Of a stretch of 64,000 nucleotides of DNA, positions 24,358 to 38,866 are shown in pieces. A program made the translations under genes and the position numbers. This DNA is from Dolomedes plantarius (taxonomy: Eukaryota; Arthropoda; Arachnida; Araneae; Dolomedidae): assembly GCA_907164885.2 (NCBI GenBank), contig OU015498.1, forward strand, positions 86,932,642 through 86,996,641, read 5' to 3'. How positions within the stretch are numbered: the stretch's first letter is position 1; each line of letters begins with the position of its first letter. Under the pieces are notes generated by a model. It was given only the letters and a program-made list of their open reading frames with translations, ran no database searches and was not told the origin of the DNA.

Positions 24358-25092
24358 CTAGCTGAAAACCCGTACTTCGCTACGAAGTACATTCAAATTA
24401 AATACATCGGTCAATGTATGCAATTAATGCGAAAAAAAAACAAAAAAAATATTTATAAACAAATCGTAATGGATATTTTTATAGACAAAATAATGTAGAA
24501 GTAAATATTAAAAGTAAATCTAATAGGGCATACTAAAGAATATAGTACAGTTAATATAGTACAGTTTGAGAAACATATCTTTTACTGTATTTTAATATTT
24601 TTTGGATGATGTGCAATCGTCTGCCGCATTAGCAAGAAATTTTTTTTTTGTCTATTTCGTTGTTATGCACGGACGATAAATTTATTTAAAGTACCAGAAA
24701 AAGAAATTACGTGATCAGCATTTAATAAATTAAATTCTTAAAATTAAACTTTAAAAATTCACCAAAAATCAGAAAATGGAGGTCAAGATTCGAAAAAGAT
24801 TTCATTTCAAAGGAATTTTTAGGATCTTTCTCGCGATATAAATTTTATAACCCTCAAATTATTTTAAATGCAAACTTAAAAAAGTTACCAAAACAGCTTA
24901 AAAATTTAGTTTTAAAAAATCTAAGAGAAGAATTTTTCAAAAATCTTTCTTAGTGCACCCCTACACCATAAGAAGAATCGCCATGCAAAATTTCAGCCTT
25001 TTAGGTCCAACGGTTTGTTCTGTGCGTTGTATGTCAGTCAGTCAATCAGTTATGGAACTGTTTTGTATATATATATATATATATATATATGA
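24358..25092 (-). mobile_element. Non-autonomous Helitron, family 1 (minus orientation)
   Basis: Read on the minus strand, the 3' end is GTACGGGTTTTCAGCTAG, with a perfect hairpin just inside it (GTACTTCG, loop CTA or TAG, CGAAGTAC). It is inserted between A and T. The 5' side begins TC followed by a TA run, then CAAAACAGTTCC and GACTGACTGAC-like repeats. The body matches 38302-39015. The same 3' tail ends the helicase-bearing Helitron fragment at 62665. No coding capacity. Confidence 0.88.
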
Positions 25093-26780
<1,688 letters not shown>

Positions 26781-27286
26781 GTTGGTTCTCTGTTTAACGA
26801 CGCTCTACTTAACGACGATCTCTATTTAAAGACGATATTTTCCGGTCCCGGTCCCTCCGACGTAAAAAAATTCTATTTTAAGACGATTTTGTTTCTATTT
26901 AAGGACGATTTTTTCTTACATGATAAACTTTTTCTTCAACATTTTATCTACAGGAGGGTTACTTTCTGTGGGGGAGTTTGGTTTCAATAACAGACCCGAA
27001 ATTTCCTTTATGTTTGTTGCAATCATACACTTGTTGCAGTGGGAAAAACCGGGGGGGGGAGGGATTACTATTTCTCGGAAGATCCAACATTCTTCCCTGG
27101 TGGATCGAATTTCTTAGTGCGGGTGTGGAATCACTCTACTGTACCTACCATGTTGTCATGTGATTTACGAACTGTCCAAAAGCACCCCTCTCTCACTCCT
27201 TCTGGGAAGCACGTGTTCATGTTTAGAAAATTCATGGTTGTGTGTAGGAGCTCATTCCAGTACGAATACGAGGTGAGCAGAGCAAA

Positions 27287-27364
27287 ATGACATCAAAGCG
27301 AAAGCATCTTACGCTACACGAAAAAGTAAAAATTTTAAAACGTTTTGAATTTTTTAAAACGTAA
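27287..27364 (+). pseudogene. Tigger transposase N-terminal stub
   Basis: The 25-codon frame opens with MTSKRKHLTLHEKVKILKRF, the CENP-B/pogo-type N-terminal helix-turn-helix start that binds the element's own ends, and stops at TAA. The rest of the DNA-binding domain and the whole DDE domain are deleted. It is too short to fold alone, but it is a clear marker of the element family. Confidence 0.85.
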
Positions 27365-27478
27365 TTTATTGTATTGTTTGTACTTTTTTTTCAATGTAAT
27401 TTAAAATAACTTTTTGTGAATAAAATAATGATGATAATAAAAATAACATTTTTAAACACGCCAATATATTAAGAAATA

Positions 27479-28887
27479 CACTGCTGGCCACCCAAATTGC
27501 AACACCAAGAAAGACAAGAGATATCACAACAAAATTTATTTTGTAGATAACATGTTGACCAAGTATCAAATGATTAAATTTATGGACTTCTGTGAAGTGT
27601 GGTTCCTGCCAAAATCAGTAGCCAGAGTAGCCGCCATTGTTGGAGATCACCGCTGCCACACGCCTCGGCATTGATTCAAAGATACTTTGGATGAGTTCTT
27701 GGGGTACAACAGACCAAGCAGCTTCCACACGTTGCCAAAGTTGATCTGCTGTGGCAGCTGGGGATGGAATCTGGGTCAATCATAGAGCAACCATGGACCA
27801 CATGTTTTCTAACGGCGAAAGATCCGGAGAGCGAGGCGGCCATGGAAGCAATTCAATCTGGCGATTGACGAAGAACCGTTGGACAATGCGTGCCACGTGT
27901 GGTCGCGCATTATCCTCTTGAAATATGGCTGTGGGCAAGCCCTGAAGGTAAGGAAGGACAACTGGCTCCAACACCTTGGAGATGTAGCTCTGGTTGTTTA
28001 AAGTACCGGCAATGCGTACTAGAGGTGTGCGAGAGTGATATCCAATACCGCCCCATACCATAATACCCGGTGCAGGACCAGTGTGGCGGTGCATAACGCA
28101 GCTGTTCAGCATCCTCTCTTTACGGTGTCTCCAGACTCGAATGCGACCATCGTGGTGTTGCAGACAGAAGCGTGACTCGTCAGTAAAGACAATTTCATTC
28201 CATTCTGCCGTCCACATCCTTCTGTCATCGCACCATTGACGGCGGAGACGTCTGTGGTTCTGCGTCAAGGGTAGACAAAGCAATGGACGTCTTGCGGACA
28301 GACCACTCTGCTGTAAACGGTGTCGAATGGTACGCGCAGACACTGGACGATGCGTTACAGACTGCATGTGCTGTGCTATGGTTCGTGATGTGACTGAGCA
28401 ATCCGTCACTGCCATGCGCACAATTTGCCTGTCATCACGTGAAGTGGTGCGCTGAGGTGGATGCGATCGAACACGCCGGTCCGTCGTACCCTCCTGCATC
28501 CAACGATCACATATCCGCATTACAGTTGTTTGGTTTCGCCCAACACGACTACCGATTTCCCTGAAAGATAATCCACAATCTCGGTAGGCCACTATCCTTC
28601 CTTTGTCGAACTCGGATACTTGATCAAAAGATAATCGCTGTTTTCGACGAGGCATAATTGATCGTTTTTTTGAAAAAACCACAAGAAAAACACAATTGCC
28701 GAACTTGAAATCGTCGAAATCTCCAAGCCTTAAATAGCGCTTTGAAGTGGCGCCACAGGCGCGCGTGATGTGCGTCTGCGCTGAAATTCTAATCATTTGC
28801 ATATCTCACCTCCGATAATGCATGTTGTAAATTTCATGTTATTTGCATGTTTCCTTCAGGGTGTTGCATTTACAGTGGCCAGCAGTG
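27479..28887 (-). mobile_element. Tc1-like element, nearly intact (copy E)
   Basis: Ends CACTGCTGGCCACCCAAATT and its complement-like partner (ACAGTGGCCAGCAGTG) are flanked by TA at 27477-27478 and 28888-28889. The length of 1409 bp is full size. It is inserted inside the internally deleted Tigger-like element. The transposase on the minus strand has one in-frame stop. This is the best-preserved transposon in the window. Confidence 0.95.
27615..28655 (-). pseudogene. Tc1-like transposase, one in-frame stop (copy E)
   Basis: From MPRRKQRLSF to the final TGA it spans 347 codons with no frameshift, the usual Tc1 size. Residues 10-50 and about 75-120 form the two helix-turn-helix parts. The catalytic triad is complete: D159 (FTDES), D248 (QEDNARPH) and E283 (SPLENMW), with exactly 34 residues between the last two (DD34E). 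Codon 292 (27780-27782) is TGA, most simply a CGA arginine that lost its CpG; the frame then continues 54 codons to the natural end (NNGGYSGY). The start was chosen at MPRRK because the 49 upstream codons do not look like transposase. A true source copy with Arg at 292 probably exists elsewhere. Confidence 0.93.
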
Positions 28888-29264
28888 TATATTCACAGTC
28901 CTAAGCCTGTAAAGTGTGAAGGGAAATGTTATTTTATCACAAATTCTGTTTAAGGACGATCTCTACTTAAGGACGATTTTTCACAGTCCCTTGAAAGTCG
29001 TTAAACAGAGAACCAACTGTATATATATATATCCATCCGAAACAAATGATTGTCATAAAAATTTATATAACTGAAACATGTAAAGAGGCCGACATATCTT
29101 TTAGCTAGTTTCAGGATTTTTGCTCCAGGAAACAAAGAAGGACCATTTCTATGAACATAATTATTTTCAACATGTTCAAAATAGCCAAATATATTAGGAA
29201 AATAAAATAATTATGATTTTGTTTAGTATTAAAGTTAAATGAGAGTTCTTTCCATTAACATCTC

Positions 29265-29452
29265 CGCCAGGTAATGGCCGACTGGCTAAGTCGCTGGCAT
29301 CCGGTTCAGATCCTGTGGCTTCGAATCCCACTGTTTGCATGGATGTTTGTTGCCGTTCGGAACTGGCTTTAAACTATAGGTCCCGATCTAATTAGCCCTC
29401 GTCTAGCAAAAAGTTGACCGTAGTGCTCCAAACCAAGCCAAACCAGAAACTT
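29265..29452 (+). mobile_element. SINE-1 copy with clear pol III boxes
   Basis: The tRNA-like head has an A box TGGCTAAGTCG (29283-29293) that fits the consensus, and a B-box-like GGCTTCGAATCC (29317-29328). The body carries GTTCGGAACTGGCTTTAAA, TCTAATTAGCCCTCGTC and TTGACCGTAGTGCTCC. The tail is CAAACCAAGCCAAACC. Pol III transcription is expected from the boxes; movement would need a LINE reverse transcriptase, of which none was recognised here. Confidence 0.82.
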
Positions 29453-29968
29453 CTTCTTGTTACATAAAAATTTGATGTAATATATTACAGGCCAATATAA
29501 ACAATGCATAAATAACTCAGTAAAATCACTAAAATTAACTGCAATTAATTGCATAAAAAACACATTTCTATTTATCTTTTCGGCCATTCGGACATCTGCC
29601 GAAATATACTGTCGCACATCTTCAGTTTCATCACTGATGTCATAAAAATGTAAGTCCTAAGAGCACATAAATTTGTTCAGTCATTAAGAACTTCCAGCAT
29701 TCTTTCAAAAAGTTACGAAATTAGCCATCAAAAATAGAACAGAAAAGAAATAACAGTTTAAAATGATTTAAATGCCCTCTATGAAGTTAAGTAATAAAAC
29801 TTCCCTGTGGAAGGAATTTCTAGTTCCAATTTCTTTGATAGGGTACCTTATAAGGCCGGTAAATAGCTGAAATAGATCAACTAAATATATGAACAAGGCA
29901 TTCATTTGCTATTTAGTCATCAACATATAGGCAAAAAGTTCCAAATAAAGCGTTTTGATATATAGATA

Positions 29969-30064
29969 CAGTTAAATCCCTAGATAACATCTCTCCGAAG
30001 GTAATATTTCAATGTTAATGTCCAATTTGTCTAGGAGAGGTAGATAGGATTTTGCCTAGCACTG
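29969..30064. mobile_element. Small pogo-like MITE, 96 bp
   Basis: It begins CAGTTAAATCC and ends with the complement-like GATTTTGCCTAGCACTG, with TA on each side. The inverted repeats share AAATCC and CTCTCC blocks but differ by an insertion of several bases, so the pairing is imperfect. Confidence 0.45.
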
Positions 30065-31582
30065 TAATTCATTCACAAAATGTCACCATTTCTGTCATAG
30101 CCGTGCAGCCGAAAATTAATTGTAAGACCCATAGGGTAGTATAATATATTCCTTTATACGAGTCTACGCAACTGTGATTGAAGGTAGGTGAAAAATTATG
30201 CATTTTTACATGTTTTGAATGTAAATTTTTTTTCAAATAAAATTTAAGTAAATTCGCATTTTGAGGACAAAGAAGAAAATTACTAGTTCTTTTTCTTTAT
30301 TCCTTAATCTTTATTTTTTTTAATAAATATATACTGCGTAAATTTTATTCGTCCTATTGAAAAATTACGTATATTTAACATCAATTTAAATGTTAACAGA
30401 AATTCAGCTGGCTAAATTTGTTTATTTAGTAGACGTTCAAAATACAATGAATCCTCCATTTGACTTAAAATATTTTCTGAAATCATGAAATTGTCGTTCA
30501 CTTACAGAACAAAAGCGAGTTTAAAGCTATTGCCAACTACTATGAAAGAATATCGCATACTTTCCAACATATTATATGAATCATAAACAGTGTTAGAATT
30601 AAACGAATTGATAAAACACTATGCTATTATACGGTATATATATAAACATTTTAAAATTGTCTGCCCAACTTTATCTTTGACATTCATATCTTAATGTTCA
30701 ACTGTTGACGAGACAAGCATCTTCAATCATTAATGTGGGGAAATTTAAAAATCTTTGTAGTTCTTTTATATGGTATCAATTTCTATTTTATGAAATCTTT
30801 ATTCATAAATTTATATCGTCATAAATTGGACAGAAAATAACCCCTTAGTTCAGTTTACAAAGTATAGTAATGTTCTTCAGATTTTATGATAAAATTACTT
30901 ATCACTTAAATTAATAAAATTGATATTTTGAACGAAGTCTGGGAGACAGTCGAATACTTTGACAGGCATGTTTAAGTGCATATGAGATAGAAAACATTCC
31001 ACATGTATAAACAAATATATGAGTGCAAAATTCTGTGGGACCGTCAGTGATTGAATTTGTTTATTCCTTTTATTTTTCCATTTTCAAGATTTCTTTTTCT
31101 GATATACCCAAAAGGATACTCTCAAAGGACTTATGTTTTTTTTCTAGAAAGACGCTGAATTAATATTGGTCAGGAATGCATAGACGGTATGTGCTTAACT
31201 GAAGTTTGTTCAAGTTGACAGAGCTTTACTAAAATCCTTTGTCTGCTCCGTTCTTCGCAACTAGTTACTCAGTTATGGAAATCGACACTTGTTCGAGTAT
31301 TGGAGTTATATTACTTGATGTAATGTTTAAAATTTTGCAAACTAATAGTTTGCACATAAATTAACTGTTCCAAGAAACGATAGACCTGTATAGACATAAT
31401 CAAAGAATAAAATTCGAGAATTTCATGCTCATTAGTGCAAGAGAGTATAGTTTCTGATGTCATATATTTGACAAGGACACTCGGAAAATCATTTGCAAAC
31501 GTCTCTTAAAAATTATGAATATCTTGGTAGAATTTAAATCTATTTGAAACAATCTGTTTTTTTTTTCCTCCACTTTATAGTT
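30065..31582. other. AT-rich stretch without a recognised feature
   Basis: No gene, repeat end or structured element was recognised. The sequence has many short poly-T and poly-A runs. Confidence 0.5.
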
Positions 31583-31954
31583 CTGTGGCGTTATGGCAGA
31601 TGTTGATATGTCATTTTTTTATGTTTTCGGCAAATTAAAAAATTAACTTTTGTTTTGAAATATAAATTTGCTCAATTAAGTTTTTCAACCCAAATATTCT
31701 TTAGTTAATACTCATATTCAACCTCAAGCATATGGCTGGTCTTCAACGAAAATTTTCAATTAGGGACTAAAATGTTTGAGGAGGGTTGCTTTTATACATA
31801 GCAGCATTTGCCAATACGAATAACTTAGTATTATTTCATAATTCCACATATAAGCTTTTCCCCCATTAAAGAACCAATTTTAAGTGTGATATATCAACTT
31901 AAAACTGAAAAATTGAATTTTTCGGGCATATCAACATCTGCCATAACGCCACAG
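31583..31954. mobile_element. CTGTGGCG-type MITE (copy 1), 372 bp
   Basis: Terminal inverted repeats start CTGTGGCGTTATGGCAGATG and extend for about 30 bases. AGTT lies directly outside both ends (31579-31582 and 31955-31958), a 4-bp target duplication. A second copy, in the opposite internal orientation, is at 43923-44302. No coding capacity. Confidence 0.85.
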
Positions 31955-32617
31955 AGTTATTTGTGTAAAATTCAGAGAAAGTTACCAAACATTGAATTCA
32001 CATGTGGAGGAAAGGGACTTTGCATCATCCCCACCACCCCGTAATTAGGTAATAAACTAAACATAATGTATTCGTTATCAGGGCTTTAGGAAAAATGTAT
32101 TTAATCCAGTTCTTACGAATTAATAAATTATACACAGGCATGTCTGAGGCCTTTAAACTTATATCGTGGGAATCAACATTACGGATGCTACATCTGAAGC
32201 ATTCATTTACCCTAACTAAAATCACAAGGAACATCGACTCACGAAGACACGAGAGATTCTCATATCTTAAATCTTGATGTTTAGCTTATCGGGAAAATAT
32301 CTCTTAGAAATGAAGTTAAAGCCTTCATTTCTAAGTTTTTTACATTTTTGTACGAGATTGAAAAATTTATAAAGAGCCTTAGAATTTGCTCCGAACTAAA
32401 TTACATAAACATAGGAAGTTAGATATTGTATGTATTATACTTACTGTGTTTAGATATTTATTTATTCTTAAACTGAAAAAAAATTGAATGGAGTGGTAAT
32501 TTCCTATTGTGCCTTAATTCAAAATCTCAATACTACTTATACAATTATTTTTGTTGTGTGCGAGAGGTAAATAGAGAGAGTACGCGCTCGATTTTTAAAC
32601 CCATGAATACCCCTGAT

Positions 32618-32648
<31 letters not shown>
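31955..32648. other. No recognised gene; TA microsatellite at the right edge
   Basis: A TA run occupies about 32621-32648 and provides the target for the next element. Short frames here are AT-driven. Confidence 0.45.
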
Positions 32649-32650
<2 letters not shown>

Positions 32651-34512
32651 GGGTGGTTATAATTAAACTTCCCCAATAAACGGCATCCTACAGCGCAAAC
32701 GGGTGAACGGAACGCAACGAAATTTCGTACATGGGCTATACACGAGATGCGCTCACCGAATTTCGAAAAAAAAATTTAGTTCCAAAATGTCCACTAGGGG
32801 GCGCCTTTTCGGAAAAAACGTGAAATTTAACACCAAAACGGAATACAGAAACAATATTAACAATTCAGAACAAGAATTATGAGTAATAAAATGTAAAACC
32901 GGGAAAAGCTGTCTGTTGTAGGAGAAAAATGTCGAGATTTGCATGCTTTGGAAGAAGAGGAAGCTTTATGCAAAACACGTTAGGGTATAAAACGTTTGCA
33001 GACGTTCTCATGTTTAAGTCGATGTTTCCGGCTGTACTAATGACGGTCTCTTTAGTTGAACGTGCGTTATTGGTGAAGCTGTTTTACGAAATCAAGGGGA
33101 ATGCTTCTGCTGCAGTTCGTGAATTTCGTCGTAGAAAGAACCTACGGCGTGGACCAATGTCTACTAAAGTTATCCGGGCCATGATTAAGAGATTTGAAGA
33201 GACGGGGAAATTAGGAGTTCAACGTGGAAGAGGCCGTAAACGTGTCACACCGGTACTTGTTGATGCCGTCAAGACAGCTGTTGACGCACAGTCACAGACA
33301 TCAGAGTTTGGGAGCAGTAGCGCGCGTGCAATTTCTCGACAGACAGGGTATTCTTACAGCACCGTCCGAAAAGTACTCAGAAACATAATGCACTACTTCC
33401 TATACAAGACCCGCCATACCCAGGAGCTGCTTGATAGGGACAAGCTACAACGTCTCTCACTCGCAGTCAGTTTTCTCAACAGAATGACTGTTGATCTGTC
33501 ATGGCCTTGGAATATTCTGTGGAGCGACGAGGATCATTTCTGCCTCAATGGGACAGTCAACACACAGAATTGCCTCATTTGGGCTAAAGAAAATCCGCGG
33601 ATCCAGACTGAATTTCCCCTACAGTCTCCAAAGGTAACTGTCTGGTGTGGATTCACGGCGACATTCATCCTTGGGCCATTCTTCTTTGAGGAAATCGGTG
33701 AACGTGGGCCTGTCACATGTTCCGTTACTGGCGGTCGGTACCATGACATGCTGCAGACGTTTGTTGTGCGCAACTACAGCAAAGGCGGGTCCTTACATCG
33801 ACCATTTTCACGCAGGATGGTTCACCCTCACATATCCATGGGTCCGTGAAGGCGTTATTGCTCCAACACTTCACAGAGGAACGTGTTATTAGTCGCTCCT
33901 TTCCTAATCCATGGCCACCACGTTCGCCGGATCTAACTCCGTGCGATTTCTGGTTATAGAACTATTTAAAAAGTCTGGTGTATCTAGGAGGTGTTGCGAC
34001 GTTGAATGACTTAAAGAACTCCTTAACGCTTCATGTGCGAAGCCTTACAACTGATCTGTTACGATCTGCTGTTGAACACACTGTCCATCGACTTGAAATT
34101 TTGCAGGTGAATGAAGGTGGTCACGTGTAGTAGCTTTCCCTACATCTTCCTGGACACGATTAACAACTGCTCCTCTTGTGCAATCTCGTCCTAATCTGTT
34201 CTTGTTTCTGCAGACTGAACTGTTTTTGTTTCTCCCTTACCTTTACTTAATGTGGTTCGATGGCAAGGTGATCAGAAACTAGTCAATAAATGTTAATATT
34301 GTTTCTGTATTCCGTTTTGGTAGTTTATTGTGTTAAATTTCATGTTTTTCCCGAAAAGGCTCCCTCTGGTGGACATTTTGGAACTAATTTTTTTTTTCGA
34401 AATTCCGTGAGCGCATCTTGTGTATAGCCCATATACAAAATTTCGTTGCATTCCGTTCACCCGTTTGCGCTGTAGGATGCCGTTTATAGGGGAAGTTTAA
34501 TTATAACCACCC

Positions 34513-34514
<2 letters not shown>
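32649..34514 (+). mobile_element. Mariner-like element with ~215-bp terminal inverted repeats
   Basis: The ends CCGGGTGGTTATAATTAAAC and their complement run inwards for about 215 bp with few mismatches (32649-32864 against 34293-34514). TA flanks both ends. The total is 1866 bp. It inserted into TA microsatellite DNA, which continues on both sides. The transposase is on the plus strand. Confidence 0.93.
33040..34130 (+). pseudogene. Mariner-like transposase with wide DD..D spacing, broken
   Basis: The proposed start is the ATG at 33040 (MTVSLVERALLVKLFYE); an open frame extends upstream to 32929 but does not look like transposase. A DUF4817-type helix-turn-helix start is followed by a second HTH (SARAISRQTGYSYSTVRKVL). 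The first Asp is in ILWSDEDHF (codon 33526), followed by NTQNCLIW and KVTVWCGF blocks. A one-base frame change near 33766 separates this from the rest. The second Asp is in TQDGSPSHI (codon 33816) and the third in DLTPCDFWL (codon 33945), about 42 residues apart; mariner proper has 34. A TAG at 33957 replaces the expected Trp. The protein ends at TAG 34128-34130. Confidence 0.9.
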
Positions 34515-34954
<440 letters not shown>

Positions 34955-37900
34955 TCTTATTTGAATAGGGGTGTAACTCCACTTTTTTAAAAAATGTAGT
35001 TAGCCTCACTTTCATATTCATACAAGTCATTTCTATCTTATTTCTAAATTGGTACACCTCCAGCTTATTTCTGCTGCCAACAGAGGATATTACATATCAG
35101 ACTTCAGCAGTCATTTCTCAGCACTCATCAGGCTTTAAGGCTCTATATCTCAAAATGAACAAGAATGGAAGTTGGACCACTATTCATATAAGGCCTTTAT
35201 ATATCCCCTAATTACAATTACAAACTGTGAGGTGTACGAAATTGAATGTTATGCAAATACTTCGACAGTAAAGCGCAACTGCAACAATATCCTGTGAAAA
35301 GGATCAGTATAAAAAAGTTGAAACTGAAATCATGAAGAAACTTCAGAGAATAAATACATTATGCTTTGAAGGTTAAAGGTTCGAACGTAGTATAAATTTA
35401 CGAGGAGTGCTGATGGAAAATAATCACCCTCGCTGTTTTATAGGCTACATTATTCGAAGATTTAGATTTACCGACGAATGTTTCCCGCATACATGTAAAT
35501 TCGACATTTGTATCAAAATGATGCATGTTAATTTGATAAAATATTGTGTTTTTTGATTATTTTGAATCTATCGTATTATGAAGATTGCTTTTTACCATTC
35601 ATCTTAAAATATTTAATTAAGTAGGTTGTAAATTATTTTTAGCCTCTACGAAATTTATATCCCTTTAAGTTATTTGAAATTATTAACTATTGTTACATTA
35701 ATTGTTATCATAAGTCAAGTAAACTTTTTTTTACTTACCTGTTGTAGTGGCTACTTTAATATCACCTATTTAAATTGATCCAGTCGATTATGAAAGTATA
35801 TTTATAATCTTCGAGTATTTATTTTAGAAATCAGTTTGTCGAAGCACTATTGGTAAATTTTTCTCCGTTTTGCATGTAATTGAGGGGGAGGGGTGAACTC
35901 TTTTTTTTTTTTTAATTAATGTTATTGTAGAAGATAAATTGACAGATAATTTTCTCTTTGCTACGTTCCACTAACTTTGAATTTTCCATGGAAATTTTTG
36001 AATAATTATCCCGTACCAGGTTGAGTCGATATCAGTGGTCACATTTCAAAAACAATTCTTGGTTGAGGAATGATGTTGACAGCACTGTCTGTAAAGACAT
36101 TTAACCATTAAATTCAGTTTTAGTAAGTTTTTCTGAATTTTGTTTCCCTTTATGTTTTAGATTTTAGTCTTTACTTTCCTGTGTACATTTACTACTCATT
36201 ACAACCTATTCCCAAAAAAAAACGTCTCTTCGTCATAAATGAAGCAAAATAAAATTTAAAAGAAAACTTAACTTAATTGTAATTATTAAGCTTTTTTTTT
36301 AGGTAGCTAAAGGAGAAAACTTTCAAATTCAAAATATGCCCACCTTCATTTTTATTCTGGTCACTTTATTGCTTAAGTAATTATTTATTTTTTTTCTCTC
36401 CGGATGAAAGAAACGAGTATTATTTAGCTGAAATTCACTTTCAGAGGAAATTTCCTTATTCTTTTTCAACACGCTTGAAAATTTTCTGCTTTTAAAATTA
36501 ATTTTTACGAAAAAGGTTGGATAAATTAATTGACACCTTATACGTTATAAGAAATTAAACAAGAAATTAATTAAATAGAAGAAAAACAGCGGCAAGACCT
36601 GAGATTTGCTCGATGCATATGCAGATGAATGTTTTCTTCGCCAAAATAAATAAATACGCGTCAAAAAATATATTAAATGCAGCCTTCCCAATATTATTCT
36701 CAGTTCCTTACTTTTTTATTTTGTTTCGAAGAGGAACATTTTTGCTTTCGCATCAGCGTTTTACGCTCAAAATAAAGAAGCGAAACCGGCTGAAGGGGGG
36801 CAATATGATATCGCAAGGGAATCGTATGCTCAAGCCTTAACCCCCCTGTTTTATTTGGGCTCCAAAGTTGAAAACAACGTCTTTCCGAAGGATGTTTTTC
36901 ACATTTGTTCACTTAAAAAGTACTCGGTTTAATTTGTGAAAATTTGGGGGATCGTCTATTAGAAGTAGTGTCTTAAATATAGGTCGTAATTTTGATATCA
37001 AAAAAGGGGAAAAGTGATAATTTTAACCCGAGTATTAAGACTGCTGTGTAAGGCCTTCATATATAACCCTATAGGATTCGCAAACATGCGGTTGTTTTTT
37101 TTTTTTCAAGAAAGACGAGGGCCTACTGTTAAAATCATTCGTTTGCTCAACGACCAAGATCATGGAAAAATAATAAACAGTAGCTTTTATGAGATTCGAA
37201 TGGTGAAGTCAATGTGGCTTTTATCTCCGACAGAATAAAACCACATACACCGAGTTCTACTCAGCCCTCTTCATCGAAAGAAAAAATAGTCAAATAATGC
37301 AGTCCAAGCTAAGCAAATTAGAGGATGCTTATTTTTATCCAAGGCAAAAACGTCTTCGCTTCTCCACTTAAATGCTAAAGCTTTGAGACAATTTCCTCAA
37401 AGTAATCAATGGAACACGTGGCCTAGAAGTGTAACTAGAAAACATTTAAAAATTTAAGGCCGCTGTGTACTAACCCTGTTAGATTCGCTCAACTTAATGT
37501 CAACTTATGGAGAAAATGTGTCCACTATTTACAGCAACATAAATGCTGATAATCCAATAAAAATGGTATTTTCATATAGTCTGATCTTTTCGGAACCTTG
37601 CAACTGAATTCATTTTATAAATTTAGTCCACCAAAGGAGTTTATGAGCGTTTAAAACTTAGTATACGAGATTTTCCCCCGAATAACTTAAATTTAAAAAT
37701 TTTATTTTAATTTTTTTTTAATCTGAAAAATTACCCAAGGTGCAATTTTTTCTCTCTATTACGGAATACAATTTTTTAAAAAAAAGTACTTAAAATCCAA
37801 GTCGGCAATCCTTGGACAAATTTTCAACATAGGTTAACATTGCGATGAACGATTCCAATAGGGTTAGTACCGAGCAACCTTAAGGAAAGAACCAAAAAAT

Positions 37901-38066
37901 AGCTTTTAGAATTCAGAAGGTCGGAATAGAAAGGTCGAATATGAAACCACGTTTAAAGTTTGGGAATGCTCTCAAGACAGAAAGGGCTAATATGGACTTT
38001 ATACCTGAGTTAAAGATCATGCAGGCATGAGGCGCAGTGCAGTAAAGTAAACAGAAGAGATGTATA
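34955..38066. other. Long AT-rich stretch without a recognised gene
   Basis: No transposon end, SINE or coding domain was recognised over about 3.1 kb. The phrases at 37050-37080 and 37460-37495 (AACCCT..AGATTCGC) are vaguely alike but too short to define a repeat. Confidence 0.4.
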
Positions 38067-38833
38067 CAGTCGAACCCCGTTATAACGAACTTCAAGGGAC
38101 CAAAGGTTTTGTTCGCTTTATCCGGTGGTTCGCTATATCCGAACCGTTAAGAAAAATGCTAGAGTTCACAAAATGTATAACTCATTAGTTGCAATGTGTA
38201 TTCAATAATGATGTATTAAACAAATGATAGAATCTATTAAAAATGATAATTAATGAATTAAATCGACTAAAATCGATTGCATTAAAATGACACAGTACTA
38301 ATCTATATATATAAAACAGTTCCGTAACTGACTCATTCATTCACTGACTGACTGACTGACTGACATACAACGCACAGACCAAACCGCTGGACCTAAAGGG
38401 CTGAAATTTTGCATGGTGATTCTTCTAATAGTGTAGGGGTGCACTAAGAAAGATTTTTCAAAAATTCTTCTTAGATTTTTTTAAATTAAATTTTTAAGCT
38501 GTTTAAACTTTTTTTAAGTTTGCATTTAAAATAATACATTGAGGGTTATAAAATTTATATCACGAGAAAGATCATAAAAATTCCTTCAAAATGAAATTTT
38601 TTTCGAATTTTTACCTCCATTTCCTGATTTTTGGTGAATTTTTAAAGATTAATTTTTAGAATTCAATTTATTAAATGCTGATCATGTGATTTCTTTTTCT
38701 GGTACTTTCAATAAATTTATCGTCACATGCGTAACAACTAAATAGACAAAAAAATATTTTTTTCTCTTTCTAATGCAGCAGACGATTGGATATTATCCAA
38801 AAAAAATGCATATCCCTTACGATTTTTTTATAA

Positions 38834-38866
<33 letters not shown>

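Larger units (their letters stand above)
26779..29020 (+). mobile_element. Tigger/pogo-like element, internally deleted, with a nested Tc1
   Basis: The left end CAGTTGGTTCTCTGTTTAAC and its complement at the right end (29020) define the borders, with TA on both sides. Near both ends, phrases of the type TATTTAAGGACGATTTT recur. Without the Tc1 at 27479-28887 the element is only about 830 bp, far short of an autonomous Tigger. It keeps just the first residues of its transposase. The DNA-binding start MTSKRKHLTLHEKVKIL identifies the superfamily. Confidence 0.9.
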
